Source of the DNA: Streptomyces sp. M41(2017)
GTDB taxonomy: Bacteria > Actinomycetota > Actinomycetes > Streptomycetales > Streptomycetaceae
Assembly (NCBI RefSeq): GCF_002078175.1
Contig: NZ_MWFK01000002.1
Span: 1,612,001-1,676,000, forward strand
Direction: 5' to 3'
DNA: 64,000 bases
The notes below the pieces were generated by a model. That model was not told the origin of the DNA. It did not search any database and saw only the letters and a program-made list of their open reading frames with translations. Positions 34,646 to 42,670 of this stretch are shown here, piece after piece. The translations under genes and the position numbers were made by a program. Position 1 is the stretch's first letter. Each line of letters starts with the position of its first letter.

Positions 34646-34885
34646 GCCGGATCGAGGCTGACCGTCCCGGTGGCGTGCCGGTTCGAGACCGACCGGTCCC
34701 GGTGGCGTTCCGGTTCGAGACCGACCGGTCCCGGTGGCGTTCCGGTTCGAGACCGACCGGTCCCGGAGGGAGTGCCAAGTCGAGACCCACCGGTCACGGA
34801 GGGAGTGCCGGATCGAGACCGACCGGTCCTGGAGGGAGTGCCGGATCAAGGCCGACGGTCCCGGTGGGGTGCCGGATCGAGCCCC
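34646..34885. repeat. Tandem array of about seven 31-33-bp units, each with a palindromic core
   Basis: Consecutive units begin at 34646, 34677, 34709, 34741, 34774, 34807 and 34840, with a partial copy from 34871. Most are 32-33 bases. Each is built as G/TCCGG[A/T]TCGAG, then GACCGACCGGTC or a close variant, then a GGTGGCGT or GGAGGGAGT end. The core GACCGGTC is self-complementary. Units are directly adjacent, so this is not a CRISPR array. Because 33 is a multiple of three, repetitive frames are open on both strands, but none has a credible start. The array lies about 240 bases upstream of the SMC-like operon and 180 bases downstream of the GntR gene. Confidence 0.85.
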
Positions 34886-35064
34886 AGGTTCCGGCCTCGT
34901 CCGGATCGGCCTCCCGGCCACCCAACCGGCGGTGAGAGCCCGGCCGCTCACAGGGCCGGGCGCGCTCCCAGGGCCGGGCGCGGCTCGCGACAGGTCAAGG
35001 TCCTCCGGGCACCGCCCGGCCGAGCCGCTTGCGGGCTCACGGACTCCTTCCGCGGTCCCGCCGG
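34886..35064. other. Short non-coding stretch after the GntR gene
   Basis: These 179 bases between the GntR stop and the repeat array carry a directly repeated CAGGGCCGGGCGCG (34949-34984 region) and no gene that can be supported. Confidence 0.4.
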
Positions 35065-35769
35065 TCAGACGGCCCCCTGTCCCCCGTCCGCCACCCGGCG
35101 CGCGTACACCTCGACGAGGCCCTTCAGGGAGTCGTCGAGGTAGGCCGCGAGGAGGTGTTCGGCGGAGTCTCCGGCACCCTCCTGGAGGGTTCGGAGGATC
35201 TCGTGGTTGCGGGCCAGATAGGGCTCGTGGAGCCGACGCGGGTCGTCCACGACGTGGAAGGCGAGGCGGAGTTCGGCGAAGACGCTGCGCATCACCTCGT
35301 CGGTGCGGGCGCTGCCGGCCAGGGCGACCAGTTCGCGGTGGAAGTGGATGTTGGCCGTGGACACCCCTTTCCAGTCACTTTCAGCCGCTGCCCGCCGCCC
35401 CTCCGCGACGGCCGCCGCGAGCCCCTCCACGGCGTACGGGGGGTCGCCGAGCCCGCGGACGACGGCGCACTCGACGAGGGCGCGGGTGCGGTAGATGTCC
35501 TCTACGTCCTCCACGGTGAGCACCCGCACGAAGACCCCGCGATTGAGCTCGTGCACCAGCAGCCGTTCGTGCGTGAGCAGCCGGAACGCCTCCCGCAGCG
35601 TGTTCCGCGAGACGCCGAGCGCGCCGCCGATGCTGTCCTCGGACAACCGCGTCCCGGGCGGGAAGAAGCCCTCGGCGATGCGGGACCTGAGGATGTCCGC
35701 GACCCGCTCGGCGGTGCTGGTGCGGCCCAACAGGGCTCGGTCGTCGGCCAGTTCCGTCAGCTCTGCCAT
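35065..35769 (-). CDS. GntR-family regulator with FCD domain
   Basis: This 234-residue regulator has a GntR winged helix in residues 15-80 (SRIAEGFFPPGTRLSEDSIGGALGVSRNTLREA) and a helical FCD ligand domain with the family's metal/ligand residues in the HFHRELVALAGS and RNHEILRTL segments. It is divergent from an MFS-DUF1445-pxpABC operon. A perfect 17-bp palindrome lies between the -35 and -10 of that operon's likely promoter, as expected for a repressor released by a carboxylic acid ligand. The ligand may be 5-oxoproline or a related acid; that is inference from the target genes. Confidence 0.9.
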   Translation of the reverse strand: MAELTELADDRALLGRTSTAERVADILRSRIAEGFFPPGTRLSEDSIGGALGVSRNTLREAFRLLTHERLLVHELNRGVFVRVLTVEDVEDIYRTRALVECAVVRGLGDPPYAVEGLAAAVAEGRRAAAESDWKGVSTANIHFHRELVALAGSARTDEVMRSVFAELRLAFHVVDDPRRLHEPYLARNHEILRTLQEGAGDSAEHLLAAYLDDSLKGLVEVYARRVADGGQGAV

Positions 35770-35813
35770 GCCCGGAATTCAACCGCAGACCCAGGAACGA
35801 GACAACAGGGGTA

Positions 35814-35843
35814 TTGAGGGATCGTTCAACGATCCTCTACCTT
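35814..35843 (+). promoter_or_regulatory. Promoter with embedded palindromic operator for the MFS-pxp operon
   Basis: TTGAGG (35814-35819) and TACCTT (35838-35843) form a -35/-10 pair with an 18-base spacer. GGATCGTTCAACGATCC (35819-35835) is a perfect 8-bp inverted repeat around one base and fills the spacer, an ideal position for repression by the divergent GntR protein. Confidence 0.65.
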
Positions 35844-35966
35844 GTCGAACAGGCGCCGGCAGACCCGGCCCACGGACCGACCCCTTCGCACCGCCCCGGC
35901 GCCCATCGCTTCCGCACGGCACGGCTCAGTCCTCAAGCACCCTCCGTCCCTCCCTGCGAGGTGCCC

Positions 35967-37286
35967 ATGAGCACGACCCCTCCGCCCCCGTCCCTGACCA
36001 AGGACACTCCACCCGACACGGGTGAACCCATCGTCCAGGAAGGCGCGTTCGGCTGGCTGCGCGCTCTCGGCCCGCGCGGCCGACGTGCCTTCGGCGGCGC
36101 GTTCGGCGGCTACGGCCTCGACTCGTACGACTACTTCACCCTGCCGCTCAGCATGGTCGCCCTGGCCGCCTACTTCGGCCTCGACAGCGGCCAGACGGGC
36201 CTGTTCACCACCGTCACCCTGATCGTCTCCGCGATCGGCGGCGCCGTCGCCGGCGTGGTCGCGGACCGGATCGGCCGCGTGAGAGCGCTGATGATCACCG
36301 TCGTCACGTACGCGCTGTTCACGGTCGCCTGCGGCTTCGCGCCCAACTACGAGACGCTGCTGGTGTTCCGTGCCCTCCAGGGCCTCGGGTTCGGCGGCGA
36401 GTGGGCCGTCGGCGCCATCCTCGTCGCGGAGTACGCGAGTCCCCGGCACCGGGGACGGACACTCGGCGCGGTCCAGAGCGCGTGGGCCGTCGGCTGGGGT
36501 CTCGCCGTGGTGGTCTACACGCTGGTCTTCCAGTTCCTCGGCGACGATCTCGCCTGGCGCGTGATGTTCTGGACCGGGGCACTGCCTGCGCTGCTGGTGG
36601 TGTGGGTGCGGCGACGGGTGCAGGACGCGCCCGGGGCGACCGCGGTGCGCGAGAAGAGCGCCGACAAGGGGCGGTTCACGGCCATCTTCCAGCGCGGCAC
36701 GGCCGGAGCACCGGGTCTGCTGCGCACCACCTGCTTCGCGGTCCTGCTCTCCACCGGTGTCCAGGGCGGTTACTACACGCTGGCCACCTGGGTGCCCACC
36801 TATCTGAAGTCGGAGCGCGGGCTGTCCGTCGTCGGCACCGGCGGCTACCTGACGTTCCTGATCTCGGGTGCCTTCCTGGGCTACCTGACCGGCGGACACC
36901 TCACCGACCGGCTGGGCCGCAAGCGCAACATCCTGCTGTTCGCGGTCCTCTCCGCCGCCTGCATCCTCACGTACGCGAACATCCCGAGCGGGGCCAACAC
37001 CCTTCTCCTGGTGCTCGGTTTCCCGCTCGGCTTCTGCATGTCGGCCATCTTCAGCGGCTTCGGCTCCTTCCTCAGCGAGCTGTACCCGGCGGCGGTACGC
37101 GGCACCGGACAGGGCTTCACGTACAACACGGGACGGGCCGTCGGCGCCGTCTTCCCCACCACGGTCGGCTTCCTGGCCGACAGCTGGGGCGTGGGCGGCG
37201 CGCTGGTCTTCGGCGCGATCGGCTACGCCCTGGCCGCCGTGGCCCTGCTCGGACTGCCCGAGACGCGTGGCAAGGAGTTGCTGTGA
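35967..37286 (+). CDS. MFS transporter, carboxylate type, of the pxp operon
   Basis: This 439-residue transporter starts at the ATG at 35967; earlier in-frame starts would run through the promoter. Twelve hydrophobic helices are visible, with the MFS loop motif VADRIGRVRALM between TM2 and TM3 and GHLTDRLGRKRN between TM8 and TM9. It resembles organic-acid members of the sugar-phosphate/sialate/lactate groups. It is first in an operon with DUF1445 and pxpABC, so uptake of 5-oxoproline or a related acid is the likely job. Its stop overlaps the next GTG as GTGA. Confidence 0.88.
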   Translation: MSTTPPPPSLTKDTPPDTGEPIVQEGAFGWLRALGPRGRRAFGGAFGGYGLDSYDYFTLPLSMVALAAYFGLDSGQTGLFTTVTLIVSAIGGAVAGVVADRIGRVRALMITVVTYALFTVACGFAPNYETLLVFRALQGLGFGGEWAVGAILVAEYASPRHRGRTLGAVQSAWAVGWGLAVVVYTLVFQFLGDDLAWRVMFWTGALPALLVVWVRRRVQDAPGATAVREKSADKGRFTAIFQRGTAGAPGLLRTTCFAVLLSTGVQGGYYTLATWVPTYLKSERGLSVVGTGGYLTFLISGAFLGYLTGGHLTDRLGRKRNILLFAVLSAACILTYANIPSGANTLLLVLGFPLGFCMSAIFSGFGSFLSELYPAAVRGTGQGFTYNTGRAVGAVFPTTVGFLADSWGVGGALVFGAIGYALAAVALLGLPETRGKELL

Positions 37287-38155
37287 CCGACACCGTCAGG
37301 GTCCTCCCGCGGAACCCCGCCGAGACCACCGCCCGAGACCACGTCCCCTCCCCCGGTGTGCGGGAAGCCGAGCCCCACGCGCACGCGTGGAGCCCCGGCG
37401 AGGCACGCCGCCGCTTCCGTGCGGGACTGTCGCTGCCCACCGCCGGGATCGCCGCGGGCCACACCCAGGCGAACCTCGTCTCGGTCCCCGCAGACTGGGC
37501 GTACGAGACGCTGCTGTTCTGCCAGCGCAACCCGAAGCCGTGCCCGGTCCTCGACGTCACCGACGCCGGTTCCTGGACCACGCCGCTCGCCGCGGGCGCG
37601 GACCTGCGCACCGACCTGCCGCGCTACCGCGTGTGGGAGCACGGCGAGTTGGTCGCCGAACCCACGGACGTGGTGGAGCACTGGCGCCCCGATCTGGTGT
37701 CCTTCCTGATCGGCTGCAGCTTCACCTTCGAGTGGGCGCTGGGCGCGGCGGGCGTACCGATGCGCCACATCGAGCAGGGCCGGAACGTCTCGATGTACGT
37801 GACGGCGCGGCAGTGCCGTCCGGCCGGGCGGCTGCACGGGCCGATGGTGGTGTCCATGCGCCCGGTGCCACCGCAGCACCTGGCGGCGGCGATCCGGGAG
37901 AGCAGTCTGCTGCCGGCCGTGCACGGCAGCCCGGTGCACTGCGGTGAGCCGTCGGGGCTGGGCATCGAGGATCTCTCGCGCCCGGACTTCGGGGATCCGG
38001 TGATCGCGGCGCCGGACGACATCCCGGTGTTCTGGGCATGCGGGGTGACGCCCCAGGCGGCCGTGATGGCGTCCCGGCCGCCGTTCGCGATCACCCACGC
38101 GCCGGGGCGGATGTTCCTCACGGACGCCCGCGACGAGCAGTACCGAGTGGCCTGA
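37283..38155 (+). CDS. DUF1445 putative hydro-lyase
   Basis: This 290-residue DUF1445 protein begins at a GTG overlapping the MFS stop by 4 bases. Recognisable family segments are GHTQANLVSVP, FCQRNPKPCPVLDVTD, FLIGCSFTFEWAL, QCRPAGRLHGPMVVSMRP and the C-terminal FWACGVTPQAAV...ITHAPGRMF. Family members are annotated as hydro-lyases, and one half of vertebrate D-glutamate cyclase is a DUF1445 domain; the reaction is not established for bacterial members. Its position between the transporter and pxpABC supports a role in supplying or converting 5-oxoproline or glutamate derivatives. The first about 35 residues are probably disordered. Confidence 0.88.
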   Translation: MTDTVRVLPRNPAETTARDHVPSPGVREAEPHAHAWSPGEARRRFRAGLSLPTAGIAAGHTQANLVSVPADWAYETLLFCQRNPKPCPVLDVTDAGSWTTPLAAGADLRTDLPRYRVWEHGELVAEPTDVVEHWRPDLVSFLIGCSFTFEWALGAAGVPMRHIEQGRNVSMYVTARQCRPAGRLHGPMVVSMRPVPPQHLAAAIRESSLLPAVHGSPVHCGEPSGLGIEDLSRPDFGDPVIAAPDDIPVFWACGVTPQAAVMASRPPFAITHAPGRMFLTDARDEQYRVA

Positions 38156-38184
38156 AGAGGCCGGGAGAGGAGACACGGCAACCC

Positions 38185-38943
38185 ATGACCCGGATCGATC
38201 TCAACGCCGATCTCGGCGAGGGCTTCGGCCGCTGGCGGCTGACGGACGACGAACAACTGCTGTCCGTCGTCACCAGCGCCAACGTGGCCTGCGGCTTCCA
38301 CGCCGGGGACGCGCCCACCATGCGGCGGGTGTGCGAGCTGGCCGCGGAGCGCGGGGTACGGATCGGCGCCCAGGTCTCCTACCGGGACCTGGCGGGGTTC
38401 GGGCGGCGCGCGATGGACGTGCCGTCCGACGAACTGGCGGCCGAAGTCGCCTACCAGATCGGCGCCCTGGAGGTCTTCGCGCGCGCGGCGGGCTCGCGTG
38501 TCGCCTACGTGAAGCCGCACGGCGCGCTCTACAACCGGGTCGTGCACGACGAGGAGCAGGCCGCCGCCGTCGTGGAAGGTGTCGTGCTCGCGGGTGCCGG
38601 TCTGCCCGTCCTCGGACTGCCCTCCTCGCGGTTCCTGAAGGTGGCCGAGCGGGCCGGACTGCCCGTCGTCACCGAGGCGTTCGCGGACCGCGCCTACACG
38701 CAGGAGGGCACGCTCGTGCCGCGCACCGAGGAGGGCGCGGTGATCACGGACGCCGAGGCGGTCGTCGAACGCTCGCTGGGACTGGCCCGGTCCGGGACGG
38801 TCACGGCCCGCTCCGGGGAGCGCGTCCCGGTCCGCGCCCGCTCCCTGTGCCTGCACGGGGACACTCCCGGCGCGGTCGGCCTCGCCCGCCGGGTCCGCGA
38901 GCGGCTGGAATCCTCGGGCGTCCGTGTGGAGGCGTTCGTATGA
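38185..38943 (+). CDS. pxpA: 5-oxoprolinase subunit A (LamB/YcsF family)
   Basis: This 252-residue protein starts with the family hallmark IDLNADLGEGFGRW, then SANVACGFHAGD and VAYVKPHGALYN. With PxpB and PxpC it forms the ATP-dependent bacterial 5-oxoprolinase that opens 5-oxoproline to glutamate. The ATG has GGAGAGGAG about ten bases upstream. Its stop overlaps the pxpB ATG as ATGA. The order A-B-C here is the common bacterial arrangement. Confidence 0.94.
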   Translation: MTRIDLNADLGEGFGRWRLTDDEQLLSVVTSANVACGFHAGDAPTMRRVCELAAERGVRIGAQVSYRDLAGFGRRAMDVPSDELAAEVAYQIGALEVFARAAGSRVAYVKPHGALYNRVVHDEEQAAAVVEGVVLAGAGLPVLGLPSSRFLKVAERAGLPVVTEAFADRAYTQEGTLVPRTEEGAVITDAEAVVERSLGLARSGTVTARSGERVPVRARSLCLHGDTPGAVGLARRVRERLESSGVRVEAFV

Positions 38944-39701
38944 CGGCTCGCACGACGGGCGACGCGACACCGTCGGTGTCCCCCGGTACCGGCGTCCGGG
39001 CCGACCACGGGGCGGCCCGGACGCCCTCGGGGGACGACACCCCCGCGGGTCACCGCACGGCACCGGCGACCACGCCCACCCGTACGAGGGTGCTTCCCGT
39101 CGGCGACCGGGCGCTGCTCGTCGAGGTCTTCTCCGTCGAGGCGGCCCAGGCGCTGCACGCCGAACTGCTGCGGCGCCGCGCCGAGGGCTCACTGACGGTG
39201 CGGGAGATCGTCCCGGCGGCGCGCACGGTGCTGCTGGACGGCCTGGACGACCCGGCGAGGGTGGCCGAACGGCTGCCCGGCTGGGTGATCCCCCCACTGG
39301 GCACGCGCGCGGACGAGGCCGTCGAGATCCCCGTGCGCTACGACGGTCCCGATCTGGCGGACGTGGCGGCCCTGTGGGGGGTGCGGGTGCACGAGGTGCG
39401 GGCGATCCACGCGGCGGCCGAGTTCCGGGTGGCGTTCTGCGGGTTCGCGCCCGGCTTCGGTTATCTGACCGGGCTGCCGGAACGGTACGACGTGCCGCGC
39501 CGGGCGACTCCCCGGACCGCGGTTCCGGCGGGCTCCGTGGCGCTGGCGGGCCCGTACACGGGGGTGTATCCGCGCAGTTCGCCGGGCGGCTGGCAGCTGA
39601 TCGGCAGCACGGACGCGGTGCTGTGGGACCACGCGCGCGTGCCGGCCGCGCTGTTGGCGCCGGGCACACGGGTCCGCTTCGTCCCGGTGGACGGCTCATG
39701 A
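38940..39701 (+). CDS. pxpB: 5-oxoprolinase subunit B (KipI/allophanate hydrolase subunit 1 family)
   Basis: This 253-residue protein has the PxpB/KipI signature: VLPVGDRALLVEV, then EFRVAFCGFAPGFGYL and the conserved AGSVALAGPYTGVYPRSSPGGWQLIG. About 50 low-complexity residues precede the domain, longer than usual, so an internal start is possible; I kept the ATG at 38940 because it overlaps the pxpA stop by 4 bases. Its stop overlaps the pxpC start as ATGA. Confidence 0.93.
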   Translation: MTARTTGDATPSVSPGTGVRADHGAARTPSGDDTPAGHRTAPATTPTRTRVLPVGDRALLVEVFSVEAAQALHAELLRRRAEGSLTVREIVPAARTVLLDGLDDPARVAERLPGWVIPPLGTRADEAVEIPVRYDGPDLADVAALWGVRVHEVRAIHAAAEFRVAFCGFAPGFGYLTGLPERYDVPRRATPRTAVPAGSVALAGPYTGVYPRSSPGGWQLIGSTDAVLWDHARVPAALLAPGTRVRFVPVDGS

Positions 39702-40567
39702 GTGATCGGGCCCTGTCGGTGGTACGGGCGGGCGCCCTGACCACCGTCCAGGACCAGGGGCGCCCCGGGCACGCGCACCTCGGCGTGCCGCGCTCCGGGG
39801 CGCTCGACGCCCCCGCGGCGGCGCTGGCCAACCGGCTCGTCGGCAACGCCACCGGGGCGGCCGTGCTGGAGACGACCCTCGACGGCTGCTCCCTGCGCCC
39901 TCGTTCGGCGGTCGTCGCGGTCGTGACGGGAGCGCCCTGTCCGGTCTCGGTCGACGGGCGGCCCGCGGCCTGGGGAGCACCCGTCCGGGTGCCCGCCGGC
40001 GCTCTCCTTGACATCGGCCCCGCTCGCGCGGGGGTGCGTTCCTATGTGGCCGTGGCCGGTGGTGTGGCGGTCGATCCGGTGCTCGGCAGCCGGTCCACCG
40101 ATCTGCTGTCGGGGCTGGGCCCCGCGCCCCTGACGGACGGAACGGTGCTTCCGCTGGGGTGCCCGGGCGCCGGGCACGCGCGTGTGGACGTCGTTCCGCA
40201 CCCCGCCCCGCCCGACGAACTCGTCCTGCGGGTGACGCCCGGCCCGCGCGAGGACTGGTTCACGGCATCGGCGGTCCGGACGCTGACGACCCGCACCTAC
40301 CGGGTGTCGTCGGCGAGCAACCGGATCGGGCTGCGCACGGAGGGGCCCGCCCTGGAGAGGGCCGTTTCCGGTGAACTGCCCAGTGAGGGAATGGTGCTGG
40401 GCGCGGTGCAGGTGCCGCCCGACGGGCGGCCGGTGGTGTTCCTCGCCGACCATCCGACGACCGGCGGCTATCCGGTGATCGCGGTCGTCCGCGAGACGGA
40501 CCTCCCCGCGGCCGCTCAGGCCGTCCCGGGCATTCCCGTCCGTTTCCTGGCGGTCCGTCGCCGCTGA
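39698..40567 (+). CDS. pxpC: 5-oxoprolinase subunit C (KipA/allophanate hydrolase subunit 2 family)
   Basis: This 289-residue protein has the PxpC/KipA hallmarks: ALTTVQDQGRPGHAHLGVPRSGALD at the N-terminus, RSYVAVAGGVAVDPVLGSRSTDL, SNRIGLRTEGPAL and LADHPTTGGYPVIAVV. It completes the ATP-dependent 5-oxoprolinase. The ATG overlaps the pxpB stop by 4 bases. It is the last gene of the GntR-controlled operon and converges on an SGNH hydrolase gene. Confidence 0.93.
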   Translation: MSDRALSVVRAGALTTVQDQGRPGHAHLGVPRSGALDAPAAALANRLVGNATGAAVLETTLDGCSLRPRSAVVAVVTGAPCPVSVDGRPAAWGAPVRVPAGALLDIGPARAGVRSYVAVAGGVAVDPVLGSRSTDLLSGLGPAPLTDGTVLPLGCPGAGHARVDVVPHPAPPDELVLRVTPGPREDWFTASAVRTLTTRTYRVSSASNRIGLRTEGPALERAVSGELPSEGMVLGAVQVPPDGRPVVFLADHPTTGGYPVIAVVRETDLPAAAQAVPGIPVRFLAVRRR

Positions 40568-40620
40568 GCCCGGCCTCGGGTCGTGGGCCCGGGACGGGAA
40601 GCGGGACCGTGACGGCCCGC

Positions 40621-40647
40621 GCGTCCCAGGCGTCCCGGGCGTCCCGG
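40621..40647. repeat. Short 9-bp direct repeat between pxpC and the SGNH gene
   Basis: GCGTCCC[A/G]G occurs three times in a row. With CCCGGGACGGG at about 40588-40598 the repeats could pair into a hairpin, so this 90-base gap may act as a terminator for the converging genes. No separate, well-formed hairpin was found. Confidence 0.5.
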
Positions 40648-40658
40648 GCGCCCGACCG

Positions 40659-41513
40659 TCATGCCGCGTCGGGCCGTTCGGCCGCGGACAGGGCGGCGAG
40701 CGCGGCGGAGACGGCGTGCGCCGCGCCGATGTCGAGGCGGGAGCTGGTGCCCCGCGTCCGGTGGCGCACCTCTGACACGGCGAGGGTGAGCAGTTGGGGC
40801 AGCAGGTCCGTGCACCGGCGGGCGACCCAGCCCGTTCCCGCGGTGGCGAGCCACCAGAGGCTCGCCGAGCGGGTGGGGGCAGCGAACTCGGGTTCCCCCG
40901 ACGGCGCGGCCCCGGTGGCGATGCCCCGGTCGGCGAGCAGGGCGTGGAAACGCAGGGCGAGTTGGCGGTGCCCGCGCTCCCCCGGGTGCAGCCGGTCGGC
41001 GCTCCACATGGCGCGGTCGGTCAGCCACTCCTCCTCGGCGGCGTGCAGATGCAGCGCCCCGTGCCGTTCTGAGAGCGCGTGCACGACGGCGTTGACCGCG
41101 CGCTGCCTGCGGGCCAGCGGGCGGGCGAGGGCCCCGGGCAGTCCGAGCATCGAGCCCGGATCCGGCAGGCAGGCCGTCATCAGCAGAGTGTCCCCCGCGC
41201 GGAACGCCGCGTAGACGGTGTCCAGCCGTTCGGCGACGGAGCGGATGTCGAACGTGCACCGGAGGGTGTCGTTGACGCCGATGACGACGGACACGACGTC
41301 GGGCCGCAGCGCCAGCGCCTCGGGGGTCTGCCGCTCCAGGACGTCCCGGGTCTGCGCCCCGCTGACCGCGAGGTTGGTGAACTCCACGGCCGCGTCCACC
41401 GGGGCGAGGCCGCGGGCGAGCAGTTCGGCCCAACCCCGCCACCGGTCCCCCAAGGGGTCGCCCACGCCTTCCGTGAGCGAGTCCCCGAGGACCACGAAGC
41501 GAAGCGGTCTCAT
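40659..41513 (-). CDS. SGNH/GDSL-family hydrolase
   Basis: This 284-residue SGNH hydrolase has block I VLGDSLTEG with the nucleophilic serine at residue 12, block III VIGVND, and block V DRLHPGERGH with the Asp and His of the triad. There is no signal peptide. The last about 80 residues are an extra helical region. Its ATG overlaps the stop of a GT4 glycosyltransferase as ATGA, so it probably acts with two glycosyltransferases, perhaps deacylating a glycolipid or glycan. The substrate is unknown. Confidence 0.9.
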   Translation of the reverse strand: MRPLRFVVLGDSLTEGVGDPLGDRWRGWAELLARGLAPVDAAVEFTNLAVSGAQTRDVLERQTPEALALRPDVVSVVIGVNDTLRCTFDIRSVAERLDTVYAAFRAGDTLLMTACLPDPGSMLGLPGALARPLARRQRAVNAVVHALSERHGALHLHAAEEEWLTDRAMWSADRLHPGERGHRQLALRFHALLADRGIATGAAPSGEPEFAAPTRSASLWWLATAGTGWVARRCTDLLPQLLTLAVSEVRHRTRGTSSRLDIGAAHAVSAALAALSAAERPDAA

Positions 41514-42670
41514 GCCACGCCCTCCTGGACTTCCTGGATCCGGGGCGGGACCGCGACCGCGTCGTGCGCGGCGAGGAAGCCCGCGACGGCGGCGTCCCAG
41601 CCGAAGCACTCGGCACGCGCGCGTGCCGCGCCGCGCCGCTCGCTCTCGGGACGGCCGAGCACCAGCCCGACCGCGTCCGCGAAGGAGTCTCCGCTGTCGG
41701 CGGCGGTGGCTCCTGCGGACCCGAGGACCTCGGGCAGGGCGGAGAGCGAGCTGGCGACGACCGGGGTGCCGCAGGCCATGGCCTCCAGCGCGGCGAGCCC
41801 GAACGTCTCGGCCGGCCCCGGGGCCAGGCACACGTCGGCCGAGGCCTGGAGCGAACCGAGCAGACTGCGGTCGGCGACGTGCCCGAGGAAGGTGACGGGC
41901 AGCCTCCGTTCCCGCGCCCGCTGTTCGAGCCGGGCCCTGAGCGGCCCGTCGCCGGCGACGACGAGCACGGCGGGCCGCCCGCGCCGCAGCAGCGCTTCGA
42001 GGGCGTCGAGCGCCGTGCCGGGCCGCTTCTCCACCGAGAGCCGCGAGCACATGACGAGCAGGATCTGGTCGACGCGCGCGTGGCGGGCCCGCAGCGCCGG
42101 GTCGCGCAGGGCGGGACGGCTGCTCTCCAGGTCGACGCCGAGCGGGGCGCGTACGACGTTGCGGGCGCCGATACGGACGAACTCGCGCTCGGCGAACTCG
42201 GTGGTGCACACCACGCGCGCGTAGGAGTGGGCGGTACGGACGTTGAGGGCGTCGGCGGTCCGCCGGGCCATCGCCTCCGGCAGTCCCCAGGTCCGCAGGA
42301 CACCGTCGGCGGTCTCGTGGGAGACCATCACGGCGGGGACCCGGGCTCGCCGGGCCCAGACTCCGGTCCAGCGCAGGGTGGTGCGGTCCGAGACCTCCAG
42401 GCGGTCGGGGGCGAGCGATTCCAGGAGCCGGGCCACTCTCCGTCGGTCGGTCAGCACGCGGTAGCCACCGGTCCCGGGCAGCAGCGGGCCGGGCAGGGTG
42501 ATCACGCGCCCCTGCTCGGTCTCGTGGTCGCCGGCGCGCTCGCCGGGAACGACCAGCACCGGGTCGTGGCCCGCCGCCAGGTAGCCGGCGCCCAGTTCCC
42601 GCAGGGCGGTGCGCAGGCCCCCGGACGCGGGGGCGACGAAGTTGGCCAGCCGTACGATCCTGAGGCTCAT
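41510..42670 (-). CDS. GT4-family glycosyltransferase
   Basis: This 386-residue GT-B enzyme has an N-terminal acceptor domain beginning RIVRLANFVAPASGGLRTAL and a donor domain with CSRLSVEKRPGTALDALEAL, VVAGDGPLR and the E-x7-E motif in AETFGLAALEAMACGTPVV. It probably adds a hexose or mannose from a nucleotide or polyprenol donor to a lipid. Its start overlaps the stop of a second GT4 gene and its end overlaps the SGNH gene, each by 4 bases, so three proteins are made from one coupled message. Confidence 0.9.
   Translation of the reverse strand: MSLRIVRLANFVAPASGGLRTALRELGAGYLAAGHDPVLVVPGERAGDHETEQGRVITLPGPLLPGTGGYRVLTDRRRVARLLESLAPDRLEVSDRTTLRWTGVWARRARVPAVMVSHETADGVLRTWGLPEAMARRTADALNVRTAHSYARVVCTTEFAEREFVRIGARNVVRAPLGVDLESSRPALRDPALRARHARVDQILLVMCSRLSVEKRPGTALDALEALLRRGRPAVLVVAGDGPLRARLEQRARERRLPVTFLGHVADRSLLGSLQASADVCLAPGPAETFGLAALEAMACGTPVVASSLSALPEVLGSAGATAADSGDSFADAVGLVLGRPESERRGAARARAECFGWDAAVAGFLAAHDAVAVPPRIQEVQEGVA

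Noticed and set aside
34646..34885. Repeat array considered as a CRISPR
   Set aside because: Units are contiguous with no unique spacers, vary in sequence and length, and there are no cas genes nearby.
34415..34951. Repeat-encoded proteins on both strands across the tandem array
   Set aside because: Frames stay open only because the unit is about 33 bases; no good start or ribosome site, and similar repetitive peptides arise in several frames.
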